64,000 nt of DNA. Origin: Papilionanthe hookeriana x Papilionanthe teres (lineage: Eukaryota > Streptophyta > Magnoliopsida > Asparagales > Orchidaceae). The position numbers were made by a program, and so were the translations under genes. The DNA lies in assembly GCA_022702705.1 (NCBI GenBank), contig CM040428.1, positions 101,961,022 through 102,025,021 of the forward strand, given 5' to 3'. Positions 47,565 to 61,481 of this stretch are shown one piece after another. The notes under the pieces are model-generated. The model searched no databases. It worked only from the letters and a program-made list of their open reading frames with translations, and was not told the DNA's origin. Positions within the stretch are counted from its first letter, which is position 1, and each line of letters starts with the position of its first letter.

Positions 47565-48300
47565 ATGATTAACATGTTATGCTGGAACATTAGGGGCATT
47601 GGGAATCCTTTGTCCCTGAAAAGAATTTTCTACCTTATTAAGAAACATAAACTATGGTGCTTTGCCATTTTTGAACCTTTGGTGCATAAGCACTCTTGTA
47701 AATTCCTCAATAAATTCCATGGTTTCAACCACTTTACCAACTGCAGCAATAAGATTTGGGTATTCTGTAGAAAGGAAATCACTTGGTCTCTTCTTCTTGA
47801 TCATCAACAATTCCTCCACTCCTCTTTCCAAATCAATGGCCATCAAGGTTTCATCACATTTGTACATCTTTGGTTGCGGCAATATGGATAGAGCTGCTTT
47901 ATGGGATCAGCTCATCAACATTGGCTCCAATCTAAATCACCCCTGGCTTGTGCGGGGGGGGATTTTAACAGCATTGTATCTCCTGGGGAAAAATTGGGAG
48001 GAAGGGCCCCAAGTTTGACTAAGATGTCAAATTTCATTGAAAATATACAAGATGCACATCTATTTGACATTGGCTATAGTGGTCCACAGTACACTTGGAG
48101 AAGAGGAACTATATGGGAGAGATTGGACAGAATCCTAGTGAACCACCAATGGCTCTCCACCTGGCTACTTACCTATGTCACTCATCTAAGCTTTGTTGAA
48201 TCTGACCTTAGACCCCTTTTGATTACCATTACCTCCCCTAACCAGACCAGCTTCCCCCCTCCATTCAGATTTCTGAATGTTTGGTCCTCCCAAACTGATT
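47565..48300 (+). pseudogene. LINE1 ORF2 endonuclease domain
   Basis: The AP-like (EEP) endonuclease nicks the target for primed reverse transcription. It starts MINMLCWNIRGIGNP. A frame change near 47865 and its reversal in a run of eight G near 47956 break the middle. GGDFNSIVSPGEKLGGR, YTWRRGTIWERLDRIL and VESDLRPLLI follow. The conserved SDH motif reads SDL: the catalytic His is Leu (codon 48207-48209), so the nuclease is inactive even apart from the frameshifts. Confidence 0.88.
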
Positions 48301-50946
48301 TCAATTGCATTTTCCAGAAGCATTGGTGTAATATTGTTCACTCTACTCCTCTTATCAAACTTAGCTATCTCCAGATTAAACTCAGTAAGGCCCTCAGATA
48401 CTGGAGCTGGAACTCCTTTGGTGATATTCACCAGGCTTTTAAGACTGCTGAAAATGCTCTCACCCACCTGGAAACCCAGTTCCAGGCTGGTTTTGTTACT
48501 GAAACTCAACTGTTTGATGCCCAAGCTAAACTTATGGTTGCCATTGCTAATCAGGAAGCTGTTCTGAAACAAAAAGCTGCTATTGCCCATTTTGTTGATG
48601 GAGACAGAAACTCTAAATTTTATCATGCACAAATTAACTACAGAGGAAGTGTAACAATATCCACAACATCAAATCTGAAGATGGTCGACTGTTATCCAAT
48701 CTTCCTGACATTGCAGCTGATGCAGTTCAATACTTAAGCAGCTCCTCACCCAGCAGACTGGTCTTAGGACATCTATTGACAAATCTCTCTTCCAAGCTGA
48801 CACTATATACACATCCAGCCTTGATCTAGCTGATACCCCTTCAGCTAAGGAAATCTGGAATGCTCTTAACTCTGTGGATAGCTCTAAGACAGCTGGGCCT
48901 GATGGCTACACAGCTGACTTCTATAAGAAGTCCTGGGATTGGATTCAGAGTGATGTGGTAGCAGCCATTCAAAGCTTCTTTATGGCTCATCCCCTCCCCA
49001 GCTATTTCAGTGCATCAAATTATGTGTTAATGCCCAAAACCTCTACTACTCAGAACTGGAACCACTATAGGCCTATTTGCCTGACAACTGTGATTAGTAA
49101 GACCATCAATAAGATTATTGTGGGCAGGTTGCAACCTCACCTGAAGAAGTTAATTAGGCCTAACCAGTCTACCTTTGTCAAGGGGAGATCTATCAGTGAC
49201 AATGTCCTACTGGCTCAGGAACTACTCCTTGACCTTGACAAGAGCCAAAGGGGGGGTAACCTCATTTGCAAGCTTGACATCCAAAAGGCTTATGATACCA
49301 TCAGTTGGGATTTCATCATGGAAGTCCTTGCAGCCAGAGGTTTCAAGAGCCACTTCTGCAATCTTATTAGGAGATGGTTGGAAACAAATGAGCATTCCAT
49401 CTTAATCAATGGTCAAGCTTTGGGGAGATTCAAAGCAACTAGGGGCCTTCAGCAAGGAGACCCTTTAACCTCCACTATCTTCATCCTGTCTTTAGACTAT
49501 TTTTCAAGATTGGTGGATAGAGAGCTCCTTCCCCAAAACCTTTCCAGGTACCACCATAGATCTAACATTGTTATCTCACATTTAATGTATGCAGATGACA
49601 TCATGCTTCTATCAATCGCCACAAAAATGCTGTCAAAAAGATTAAGTGGTGCTTGGAGACTTTTCAACAACAGGCTGGTATGGCTTTCAACAAAGAGAAA
49701 TGTCAACTGATATTTTCTAAGTATACTCCTGCTTCTACCAGACACTGGATAATTGAGTACCTTTGGATTTTCCAGTGTAACTCCTCCAATAAAATACCTG
49801 GGAGCTTACCTTACTGTGGGTAGGGCAAAACAAATACAATTTGATGAATGCTTGGGTAAAATAAAATCCCAACTTAATTGCTGGTCCAATTCTTTCCTTT
49901 CCAATGGTGGCAGAATCACTCTCCTGAAAAGCATTCTCACCTCCTTCCCATCTTACCTGCTTCAGCTGACACCATTGAAGAAGAGTACTCAGCTGCAAAT
50001 TGAAAGAACATTTAATAGATTCCTATGGTCAGGACAAAGGCACCAGCTACATTGGACATCTTGGCTTAAAACTGCTAAACCCCTCCTAGCTGGTGGGCTA
50101 GGCTTTAGGGGCCTTCTCCATCTGCAGCATGTAAACTTCATCAAGCTTTGGATCCATTTTAGAGCACAGACCTCCTTATGGGCTAAATTTCTGAAAGGTA
50201 AATACTGCAAGCATGTCCACCCCTCCCTTGCTGTCAGAAGACTGGGGGACTCTAAGATTTGGGTCAAAATACTGAAAGTCAGACAGGAAGCTGAAGCCAA
50301 ATTCATTTGGGATCTGGGGAAGGGGGAGATCAATTTCTGGTTGGACAACTGGTGTCCAAAAGAGTGGTTAATCCCTAGAAATGAAAATATTGATCTATCT
50401 CAATCTGTTGCTGAGTGTTGGGATGGGGCTACTTGGTCCATTCCACATCTTAGAGCCATCCTGCAGGACCAGTCAGCACAGCAAGTTGCAACAGTTCCTA
50501 TCCATTGGGGAAACTCGACGAGTATCTCTGCTGGGGTCTCCAAATATCAAAGCTCCACTAAATATCTATATAGCTCCTCCTTTCAGTGGTCTATTGTCAT
50601 GTGGGGGAAGTCTGTATGGAGTAAATACCTCTCCCCTTCCATGTCATTCCTTTGCTGGAGAGCCCTCCACAGAATTATCCCCACAGATGATATCCTCAAA
50701 TTAAAAGGCTTTAGAGGTCCTTCCATTTGTGTTCTTTGTCATCAGCAAGAAGAATCTATCCCTCATTTGTTCTTCCAGTGCAAATTCTCCCAGGATGACT
50801 GGAATGAATTAAAATCCCAGCTTAGCATTAACAACATTAACCTTCAATGGGAGCTATTCCATCATCATTTGTGCCATGGGGATATCCCCAAGGTCAATAC
50901 CATCCATTTCATTGCCCTCTGGTTCATATGGATGGCTAGGAACTAG
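48301..50946 (+). pseudogene. LINE1 ORF2 reverse transcriptase and RT zinc-binding region
   Basis: After an EN-RT linker (AAIAHFVDGDRNSKFYHAQ) and two frame changes near 48650 and 48737, the RT frame shows SKTAGPDGYTADFYKK, HYRPICLTTVISKTINKI, CKLDIQKAYDTISWDF, RGLQQGDPLTSTIF and the active site MYADDIMLL (near 49590). A shift near 49630 is undone before 49753. The rest holds thumb-like sequence, DSKIWVKIL, NFWLDNWCP, and the zinc-binding block CVLCHQQEESIPHLFFQC. It ends at a TAG (50944-50946), after which the frame goes on into RNase H. Confidence 0.92.
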
Positions 50947-51546
50947 GCCAAATTTGAAGACCTTACTGCTGCTGCCCCCTCTGTGGCCAGAAATTGCAAG
51001 TCCTACATAAGCAAGCTCATTGTTCATAAGGGGTTCCCTCAAATACTTCAGCAGCCTCCCTCATTATCCTCTTCAGCTCCTGCTATCTCCTTTCAGGTAA
51101 AAATTGTTAGCTGGCAGGCTCCCCTCTGCAATTACATCAAGATAAATACTGATGGCAGCTTCTCCAATGATGGTGCTGGTGTGGGGGGCATATTCAGGAA
51201 TCATTTGGGCAATTGTCTCCTTTATTTCCTTGCCCCAGTCTCTGCCAGAGATGCCTTGGAATCAGAACTGATTGTTGTGTTTTGGGCTCTTCAGCTTGCT
51301 CAGATTGCTGGTTGGCATAACATCTGGATTGAGGTGGACTCTCAAGATTTGATTAATAGCATTGATCATCTCCATCATCTACAGTGGCATCACAAATACT
51401 GGATGCAGCACATTCTTGCCCTTAGAACCCCTCACACTCAGTTCTCCTCTAACTTCAGGAGGGTAACAAACCTGCCCATTGGCTTGCACGGGAGGGTGCT
51501 ATTTCCCCCAAAGCTGAGGTTTCCAACCTTCCATCCAATGAACTAA
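50947..51546 (+). pseudogene. LINE1 ORF2 RNase H domain
   Basis: The frame continues from RT after the stop. IKINTDGSFSNDGAGVGGIF gives the first Asp, ALESELIVVFWAL the Glu, and IWIEVDSQDLI the second Asp. A frameshift near 51465 puts the last block in another frame, where the usual ADWLA reads AHWLA, so the fourth acidic residue is His. It would remove RNA from the LINE hybrid. Plant LINEs commonly carry this domain at the C-terminus. Confidence 0.88.
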
Positions 51547-51838
51547 ATTTCTTAATTGCTGGAGACAAGTTGGGTTCCCCCCATTTCAGAATTGAATATA
51601 ATTTTCTCCTCTGAGCCAAGTTTGTTCCCTGGTGTTTTAACCTTGGATTGCCTCTGAAGTTTGTGGGGGCCCTATTTGCTGCACTGTTTTGGTGAGTGGG
51701 AGGGGCTTTGAAATTTTTTTGCTTCCCTATCTCATGGTAGAGGGCCGCCACTAGGATTTTTGTTAGTTTGGGGGCCCTTTACCACTTTTTGAAAATCTTT
51801 TCATACTCAACATGTAGGGGCCTCTTCTGCCTTTTTTT
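51547..51838 (+). other. LINE1 3' UTR and 3' end
   Basis: Ends with GGGCCGCCACTAGGATTTTT near 51743 and ACATGTAGGGGCCTC near 51810, then CTTTTTTTAA, with no poly(A). The same series of words closes LINE3 (63030-63150), which identifies this as a family 3' end. Confidence 0.8.
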
Positions 51839-53345
<1,507 letters not shown>

Positions 53346-53954
53346 AAATGGAGCTGTTAGGCGTGGATCTGCTCGTGGGGTGCGGCGAAAATGGGTTTTC
53401 CTCCTTCGAGACTTGCGTTCCTTTGCATTCCTGCTGGTAAAATCTTCCCTTTTGCTCCGATTCTGCTCGCGTGTCTTATTCTTCCTCGGATCTGGTTTTT
53501 TAGGTTATTTTTTTGTGTTTTTTCTGAATTTTTCTTGCCGCTTCTCCCTGATTTGCTCAGATCTGGGTTGCATCTCTTGGGATTTGCTTGGATCTAGTTA
53601 TCTTGGGTGTTTTCTTGTTTTTTATTGTGTTTTTGCTGCTTTTATCTTGCCGTTTCTCTTTCGTTTGCTATAGTTTCTTCTATTTTTTTTTTTTTTTTTT
53701 TTTTTTTCCTGTTCCTGCTCCATTCCGAATTTGGTTTGTTTCTATCCGTGTTTTTGCCGTTTCCTTTGATCTTTGCATTTCCTGTCTTTGGGGCTTTTGT
53801 GTGTGGATTTTATCTTTCTTTTTTGGAGTGGATCTTTGTTTTTTATTTGCCTTATCTTTCTTTTTATTTAGTTTAATGTTCTTCGCTGCATTTGTTAATT
53901 TACTGCATCTACATTTTTATTGATTTCTCTTTACTTTCGGTTGGCCGCCGGGTG
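53346..53954 (+). promoter_or_regulatory. LINE2 5' UTR, presumed internal promoter
   Basis: The first 60 bases are GC-rich (GGATCTGCTCGTGGGGTGCG), unlike everything around. The rest is strongly T-rich and includes a T25 run at 53683-53707. A promoter within the 5' UTR is usual for LINEs; no core element was recognised. The pyrimidine bias gives long plus-strand open frames rich in Phe/Leu, which I do not regard as genes. Confidence 0.6.
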
Positions 53955-55460
53955 ATGGCGAGGTCGTATGCGGATGCGGTTGGGGGTAATAAGGATTCCA
54001 CCGAGATGAAAACCTTATTTTTCCCTCAATCGTTTCATGATTCTATGGCACTTGGAGGTGATAATATGTTCATTAAAAAGCGGGTAGAAAGAATGGGAAA
54101 CCCGCTATTTTTATCTCTGACGCTGAAAATGAAATACTTGCCTCGTCGTTTCGTTTAACTTTGGTAGGTAAATTCCTCTATGGGCATCCTAAGTTGGAAT
54201 TTATTCGGAGGGATTTTGAGCTTATGAGGTTAACGGGCACTTGGAAAATAGGTCGTTTAGATGGTAGACATATCCTCATTCAACTCTCCAACGAGGAAGA
54301 TTATACGCGACTTTTTGCTCGCAGGATCTTAAGGATTGAGAATCGGGTTATGAAATTACTTAAATGGTCCGTGGATTTTGATCCGCGAGCTGAATCTCCT
54401 ACTATTCCAGTTTGGATTTCTCTGCCCGGTTTGAAAGTGCATCATTTCGAGCCCCATTTTTTGTATTCCATTGCTGATGTTTTCGGGAAACCTCTACAAT
54501 TAGACGATTTTACCTTTTCTCTATCCCGACCTGATATAGCTAGGGTTCTCGTCGAACGAGACATTACACAATCACTCCACGATGAGTTATGGATAGGCTC
54601 GCACATAATGGGTACTATATTCAGCCTATCCTCGAAAGACATCCACCCTACTGCTCTAATTGTAGGATGTTTGGTCATTGTGATGCTCAATGCCATCACT
54701 TACACCCCGAGCTCGGGAAAGTCAGTAAGGTGCCACCCCACGTTGCCACCCCTAATGATACGAGAGGTTCTACGGAATGTGGATATTAGGGATCCCCATT
54801 TGGAGGAGGGTTTAGTGGATAAGGGTGATGTTATTCACAATGTCCCTCCCGTGGCCCATGTACACCCACGTTCCCCGGTTCCTACGCGAGCGGTCGAAAC
54901 TCCCATGGTGCGGCCCCACTCGCTTCTCCTATTGCAATAGAGGTTCCCGAGATAGTGGTTATTAGGAATACTTCCTTGGGGGAGGACTTAGTGGATGTGG
55001 GTGCTATTCCATTTCACGGTTCTATTGAGGCTAATAATCATGATGCTACTCACGATGTCCCTCCCGTGGCTCATGTCCATTCTCTTTCCCCAACCCCTGC
55101 GGGTGCGGTCGAAACCGCCATTATTAAGCCCTTGATGGACCATGTCTTTGCGAAGACGATCCGCCCTCCTAATCTGGTCGAAACTACGAAACGATTTCGC
55201 AGGGGATTTTAACACGACGTCTAAGTCTAGCCGATGTTTCTCCGGTGTCGGAACATCCGTTGGAAGAAGCTTCTCACCTTATAGGGGAGGAGTGGCAAGT
55301 GCAGAAGTCCCGCAGGAGAAGGAAAAAAGGAAGTTATGAACTTACCAATCTTGGGATTCGTGACGGAGGAGAGGGAGTGCATCAATATCATTCCGAGGGT
55401 GAAAATAGACAGACCCGGTCTAGAGCTTCTAGGGAGGGTTCTTCGTCTATCCATGTTTAA
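53955..55460 (+). pseudogene. LINE2 ORF1 (DUF4283, zinc knuckle, duplicated linker, basic tail)
   Basis: It starts MARSYADAVGGNKD at 53955, a common plant LINE ORF1 start. After a frame change near 54158 the DUF4283 domain runs on with LVGKFLYGHPKLEFI, TWKIGRLDGRHILIQL and LLKWSVDFDPRAESPTIPVW to VLVERDITQS. Another change near 54600 leads to the knuckle CSNCRMFGHCDAQC. The linker carries a duplicated segment (VPPVAHVH occurs near 54845 and 55060). The tail has KSRRRRKKGSYE and TRSRASREGSS. Its stop at 55458-55460 overlaps the ORF2 ATG at 55453 by 8 bases. Confidence 0.88.
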
Positions 55461-56130
55461 TCTTTTGGTCTGGAATATCGGGGAGTTGTCGATCCTAGCT
55501 CCCTTGGTAGATTGAAACATCTCACTAGGATTCATAATGTTGGCATCTTTGCTATTCTTGAACCTCTCATCGCTTCTCCTTATCGCATTTTGGGTAAATT
55601 TAAGAAGTTTCATTTTTTATGTAATTGCTCCAATAAGATTTGGGTTTTTGGAAGAAACACATCTCTCTGGATGTTATTTCCGACGATGGGCAATTTGTCC
55701 ATACTTCATTCGCTATGGATGATTTCTCTGGTTATTTAACCTTCGTTTATGCTAGTACTCTGTTTCATTCCAGGCAGGATCTTTGGTACAATCTTAAAAA
55801 CTTAGGTAATCTATCCTCGGATAAGTGGATGGTGGGGGTGATTTCAATATGATTCTTCATAACTGCGAGAAGTTGGGGGTCGTCGTACCTCGCCGTCGTT
55901 AATGCATAAATTTGGTGAGGCTATGATGGATTCGGGGTTATCGGATTTAGGTTTTGTTGGCTCCAAGTTTACTTGGCAGAGAGGAAAGCTATTCGAGCGC
56001 TTAGACGAGGTGCTTTGCGAATCGGGCGTGGCTTTCCTTTTATACATACTCTCGGGTGCAACATCTTAGTAGCTCGGCTCGGATCACAAACCTCTCCTCG
56101 CTTTCCTTTGACCATTTCAAAAAAGTTTCC
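55453..56130 (+). pseudogene. LINE2 ORF2 endonuclease domain
   Basis: It starts MFNLLVWNI at 55453, soon shifts frame and continues with SSLGRLKHLTRIHNVGIFAI, CNCSNKIWVFGR, then in a third frame FAMDDFSGYLTFVYAS. GGDFNMILHNCEKLGG and SKFTWQRGKLFERLDEVL follow. The catalytic SDH is intact here (SDHKPLL near 56079-56099), in contrast to LINE1, so the nuclease was lost by frameshifts. Confidence 0.85.
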
Positions 56131-58973
56131 GGGTATCACTTTCGATATCTTAATGTACTGGTCTAACCATGAGGACTTTATTAGAGTGGTTGCTAACAAG
56201 CTGGAACTTTCCGGATGTTGGAAATGCTTGGTTTCGGCTCCGGAAACTTCACAAGAAAGTGGCCTCTGCTCTCGAGCTTGGAATTGGGAAGTTTTTGGGG
56301 ACATTCATGCTAAAGTTAGTAAGGCTGATCGAGAGGGTTAGATTTCTACAAGCATTGGATGAATCTAACCTCGATCCGGTTCTGGAGTTACATGAGGCGC
56401 ATAAAGATTTGTTGGAAGCTTCTCTTTCTGAGGAACTTTTCTTGCAACAAAAAGCGGGAGAGATTCATTTTGTTCAGGGGGATCGTAATACAAAATATTT
56501 TCATGCCTGTATTAAACATCGTAGGGCTTCAAACACGATTCTCCGCATCAAAGACCATTCTGGGGTGTGGGTTACCGACGCCCAAGACCTGGGGGATAGT
56601 GCGGTTAATTATTACAAACAACTCTACTCTGCTTGTGATACCACTGGTACTCTTCAGAGTCACCTTTTTAATGATGTTAGGCAGTATACTGAAAGCTTAG
56701 ATCTCTCTGGTATCCCCACTATGGATGAGGTTTTCTCTGCTTTGTCGGATATTAATTGTAATAAAGCCCCCAGTCCCGATGGTTTTACCTCCGATTTCTA
56801 TTTGAAGTGTTGGAGTATTGTCGAGCGGCGGTGGTTGAGGCTATCCAAAGTTTTTTAGAGGCGAAACCCCGGGAAATTACTTTTCTGTCGCTACTATTGT
56901 CCTTCTTCCCAAGTCTTCTCACAAATCTTCGTGGGATCATTTCCGCCCTATATCGCTAACCACTTGTTCTCTCCAAGGTCATCGACAAGATCTTGGTGCG
57001 TCGTATTCAACCCCATCTTAATATCATTATGTCTCAAAACCAATCGGCTTTCATTAAGGGTAGAGGGATCACGGACAATATATTGTTGGCTCAAGAATTA
57101 ATCCACGAATTGGATAGAAAGTGTCGTGGTGGGAACATGGTCACTAAATTGGATATTCGTAAAGCCTATGACTGTCTTAGTTGGGATTTTATTCTGGATG
57201 TGCTTAAGGCTAGGGGGTTTTCTGCCCCCTTTTGTCAGCTTATCCGGAGGTGGCTTCAGTGTAATCATTACAGTATTCTCATTAATGGTGACATGCATGG
57301 GTATTTTACTGCTAGTCGGGGGATTAAGCAAGGGGATCCTCTATCCCCCACCATTTTTATATCGGTGTTTGACTACGTCTCTCGGTCCTTAAATGATCTT
57401 TTTGGTAGAGTGCCTTCTCTTCGCTATGCAACTAAATCCGGAATTATGGTATCTCATTTAGCTTATGCCGATGATGTGGTCCTATTCTCCAATGCTAGTA
57501 AAGCCTCTATTAAAAAAATTCACCAAATTTTTGAGGATATTCGATCCCTCTCGAGCTTCAAATTTAGCGTTGGTAAATGCCGGATATTCTTTGGTAAGAA
57601 TGTCACTCGCGAGTAATGCTTCCGGGCTTCCAATTACCCTGGTTTCGCTACTTCGGTCCTGCCCCTTAAATATTTGGGTGTTCAGTTGTTGAAGGGGCGT
57701 ATGAAGCAGACTCAGTTCGATGAGGTCGTCGATAAGATCCGTACCAAGGTTTACGATTGGAAGAATAATTTTCTTTCTTTTGGGGGTCGGATAACCGTGC
57801 TTAGGAGTATTTTGCAAACCTTGCCCTTGTATGCATTACAGGTGTTACATTTAAATAAGAGTACTCAGAATCAGCTTGAAAGGTGTTTTAATAAATTCTT
57901 GTGGGAGGGTAGTCACGGAGGGAGGCATTGGTGCTCTTGGAAGAAGGTATGCAAACCTATAACAGCGGGGGGTTTGGGTTTCAAACAACTGCATCACATT
58001 GAGGATTTAAATCTCTTCAAAACTGGCTTAATTTTCGAAAGGGGAGTCTTTGTGGGCTAATTACATGAACGATAAATATTGCAAAAATTCTCACCCTATG
58101 TATGTTACTTCGAGGATAGGCGACTCGCCTATATGGAAGAGATTGCTTAATATTCGTGAGTGGGCTAAGCATCTTATTTTCTGGGATTTAGGTTGTGGCA
58201 AAATTTCCTTTTGGCATGATTCTTGGGCCCCATTTGAATTCTCGACGGAATTAAATGTTAATGATCATCTTCAGGTTGCTGATGCCTGGTTGGATGGGGA
58301 CTGGAATGTCCCTTTACTCAATGAATTGGTGGGGCCCGATCATGCTAGATTCATCTCTACTATTCCTTTTGATCCCCAAAAGGCTGACACTCCTTTGCTT
58401 AAGACGGCGACCTCTCACTCTGTTTTCAAAACTGTTTACCGTTCTTTGCATCATTTTCACGACATCCAGTGGGGTAAGAACATTTGGTCTAGTGCTTTAA
58501 CCCCATCCATGTCCTTTTTGGCTTGGCGTGTGTATCATAAAGTATTGCCTTGTGATGATATCCTTAAGCTTAAGGGGCTTCGGCTTGCCTCTTGGTGTGG
58601 GTTTTGTCATTCTGCCGAAGAATCCCCGGAACATATTTTTTTTACTTGCTCTTTTTCTTTAGAAATTTGGAAGAGGGGGGGGATTAAGTTTGGTGCTATT
58701 TTGAGTCCTGCTAAAAATTTACTTGCCACTTCAAATTTATGCAATCCTGATAAGAAACACAATCATTTTTGGCAAATCTATCCATATATTGTTATCTGGT
58801 TTTTATGGATGGCTCGTAATGATGGTAAGCATGCTGGCAATCTTATTTCTCTTAACATTGTCTTCTCTAATATTGTTGCCTATGTGAATAGAGTTTATAA
58901 GATGATGGGCTTAAAAGCTACGTTTTTTGGGGCATTGAGTTTTTTGATACCAACCCCGTTGGCCATGCCTTAA
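56131..58973 (+). pseudogene. LINE2 ORF2 reverse transcriptase and RT zinc-binding region
   Basis: EN-RT linker FVQGDRNTKYFHACIKHRR, then NKAPSPDGFTSDFYLK (56760-56810). A shift region follows (56830-56990), then VIDKILVRRIQPHL, FIKGRGITDNILLAQEL, TKLDIRKAYDCLSWDF, RGIKQGDPLSPTIF and AYADDVVLF (near 57465). A TAA at 57614-57616 interrupts, and the same frame resumes with LPLKYLGVQLLKGRMKQTQF. After a further shift near 58035 come NDKYCKNSHPMYVTSRIGDS, SFWHDSWAP and the zinc-binding CGFCHSAEESPEHIFFTC. All catalytic residues are kept. Confidence 0.92.
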
Positions 58974-59498
58974 GGTTGGCTCCGCAACTCCCAACTTTGG
59001 TGAGATGGCGTCCGCCTCCTTTCGGATGGATTAAATTTAATATTGATGGGAGTCTGGAGAGCGACTAATGCCGGGGTTGGTGGCGTGGCTAGGAATCATC
59101 AAGGTAAATGCTTATTTTACTTCTCATCTCATTGTATCACTGCTTCTCCCCTTGAATCGGAAGCCCATGCGTTGCTCTTGGCGGCTACTATAGCTGCATT
59201 ATTTCAGTGGCACCATCTTGAATTTGAAACGGACTCTACTGTTCTATTTGAGGCTCTCGCCCAAGCTAAACCGGTCCCGTGGGATATTTTATACTACACT
59301 AACCGTATACAACGTATTACCTCCTCCTCTAGGGTTAATTGGAACTTTATTCACCGTGAAGGCAATGGTCCGGCTAATTGGCTTGCCAAAGTCGGCGCCT
59401 CGACTAACCACTTACTCGTTGGATCCGTGCCCCCCCTCACCTTCTTATGTTACTCACGGGGGATTCTATCGATGCTCCATATGTGCGGGTTATGTGAT

Positions 59499-59500
<2 letters not shown>
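58974..59500 (+). pseudogene. LINE2 ORF2 RNase H domain
   Basis: FNIDGSLESD (59030-59066) lies in one frame and stops; the next frame gives NAGVGGVARNHQGKCLFYF, LESEAHALLLAATIAAL (Glu) and LEFETDSTVLFEAL (Asp). The last block reads HREGNGPANWLAKVGAS, with Asn where Asp is usual. The frame then runs into the T40 tract. Domain and order are like LINE1. Confidence 0.88.
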
Positions 59501-59541
<41 letters not shown>

Positions 59542-60245
59542 CCGTAGCTCCCACTTGCTTTATTTTTCATATATCCTTTAATGCTTGGGATTTTTATGCT
59601 TGGAATTTTCTTCTATTCCACCCGGCCGTACTCTATGGTTCTTTCTTCACATACATCATTGGATTGGACATTTCTTTTTGCGGCAATACTATCTTTTCAG
59701 CAGTTCTTTAATTATTTAATTATGTGTATCTTTGGTGCATATCTGCGATTATTGTATTGGTGGTTAGCTTATTATTGTTGCGCGTTCATCTTCTGACTTA
59801 TTGTATTTCTGTGTTTATGATTGGCGGAATGCTGCTGCGATTTCTCCTGCTGAACTTCCTTGTGCACATATGGTTGGAGACCCTTGCGACGGTTTTGTCG
59901 GATGGATGGCGGATTATTGACCACACCGGAGCGGTGGTCGCTAGCGTTTCTTCCATTAGACGTGACGATGGCTGGACCGTGGTGATTTTTTTTGATGATT
60001 GCTATCTTATAAAACCTCTTCGAAGCTGATGGATTTCTTTTGAGATTGCTTGGGGTCTGTTACATTTGCGTCGATGTCGTTATTTTATGATAGTATTATA
60101 TTTTGGTTTGGTTACACATGAATAGTTTCTCTGTGTACCAAATCCTTTTGTGGTTTTTGGAGTCTTGTGAATTACTATGTGTGCGCTGCACAAACTCTCC
60201 CTTTTGTATCTTTTTTTTTTTAAGATAAATAAAATTGCCTTAAAA

Positions 60246-60254
<9 letters not shown>
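59501..60254 (+). other. LINE2 3' UTR with T40 tract, AATAAA and poly(A)
   Basis: A homopolymer of 40 T (59502-59541) comes directly after RNase H. About 650 bases without a recognised domain follow; an open piece at 59724-60029 is Leu/Val-rich and probably non-coding. The end has an 11-T run, AATAAA at 60228-60233 and 13 A (60242-60254), then (TA)n. Confidence 0.8.
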
Positions 60255-60281
<27 letters not shown>

Positions 60282-60755
60282 CCACATACATATCTATTTA
60301 TATATATATGATAAATTTATATAAAATTATTCTTAGATATAATTTAATTATAAAAATATTAAATCGTTAAAAGAATTATAAATAATTAAATAAATAAACA
60401 AATATATATATATATACATGTATAAATTTATGTAATTTTATTTTTCTATTTTAAATATTCTAAGTATAGTATATTATTTTTAAATATATTATATTATAAA
60501 AATTTTAAATAGTTAAAAAAATTATATATATATATATATATATTTAATTTATTTACATATATTTATTTATTTAATATTATTTTTTTATAAAATATCTATA
60601 TAGGTATATATAAATATATATATAAATATATATATTTATTTAATATTATTTTTTTATTTTAAATATTTTAGGCATAGTATATTATTTAAAAATATAATTT
60701 AATCATAAAAATATTTAATAGTTAAATAAATTATAAATAAATAAAAAAATTTATA

Positions 60756-60793
<38 letters not shown>

Positions 60794-61032
60794 TTTTGTT
60801 ATTTTAAATATTTTAAGTATAGTATAATATTAATAAATATAATTTAATTATAAAAATATTTAATAATTAAGAAAATTATATATAAATATATATATGTATA
60901 TATAGAGGTACATAAATATATATTTATATAAATAAAAACATTTATTTAATATTATTTTTTTATTTTAATTATTTTAAGTATAGTATATTATCTAAAAATA
61001 TAATTTAATTATAAAAATATTTAATAATTAAA

Positions 61033-61110
<78 letters not shown>

Positions 61111-61256
61111 GTACATAAATATCTATTTATCTATATATAATAAATTAATATAATATTATTTTTTTATTTTAAATATTTTAACTATAGTATTTTATTTTTA
61201 AATATAATTTAATTATAAAAATATTTAATAGTTAAAAAATTATAAATAACTAAATA

Positions 61257-61328
<72 letters not shown>

Positions 61329-61387
61329 AAATGAATAAATAAATATAAATAAATAATTAAAAATATTTATAAATAATTAAATATATA

Positions 61388-61481
<94 letters not shown>

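Larger units (their letters stand above)
46579..51838 (+). mobile_element. LINE1: 5'-truncated non-LTR retrotransposon
   Basis: This copy starts abruptly inside ORF1 directly after the AT satellite and ends in a short 3' UTR with ACATGTAGGGG and CTTTTTTTAA, then (TA)n. It holds the end of a DUF4283 domain and zinc knuckle (ORF1), and in ORF2 an AP-like endonuclease, reverse transcriptase, a zinc-binding RT-associated domain and RNase H. This is the domain order of plant L1-type LINEs with RNase H. It is broken by several frameshifts and stops. Confidence 0.92.
53346..60254 (+). mobile_element. LINE2: apparently full-length non-LTR retrotransposon
   Basis: It starts abruptly after the satellite with a 5' UTR of about 600 bp, has ORF1 and ORF2 with the complete domain set (DUF4283, knuckle, endonuclease, RT, zinc-binding region, RNase H), a 3' UTR, AATAAA and a poly(A) of 13, then (TA)n. 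It is about 6.9 kb, a normal full length for plant L1-like LINEs. It is clearly diverged from LINE1 (a different subfamily) and is inactivated by several frameshifts and stops. Confidence 0.92.

Noticed and set aside
53380..53923. Phe/Leu-rich plus-strand open frames as membrane proteins
   Set aside because: They come from the T-rich LINE2 5' UTR and overlap each other in several frames.
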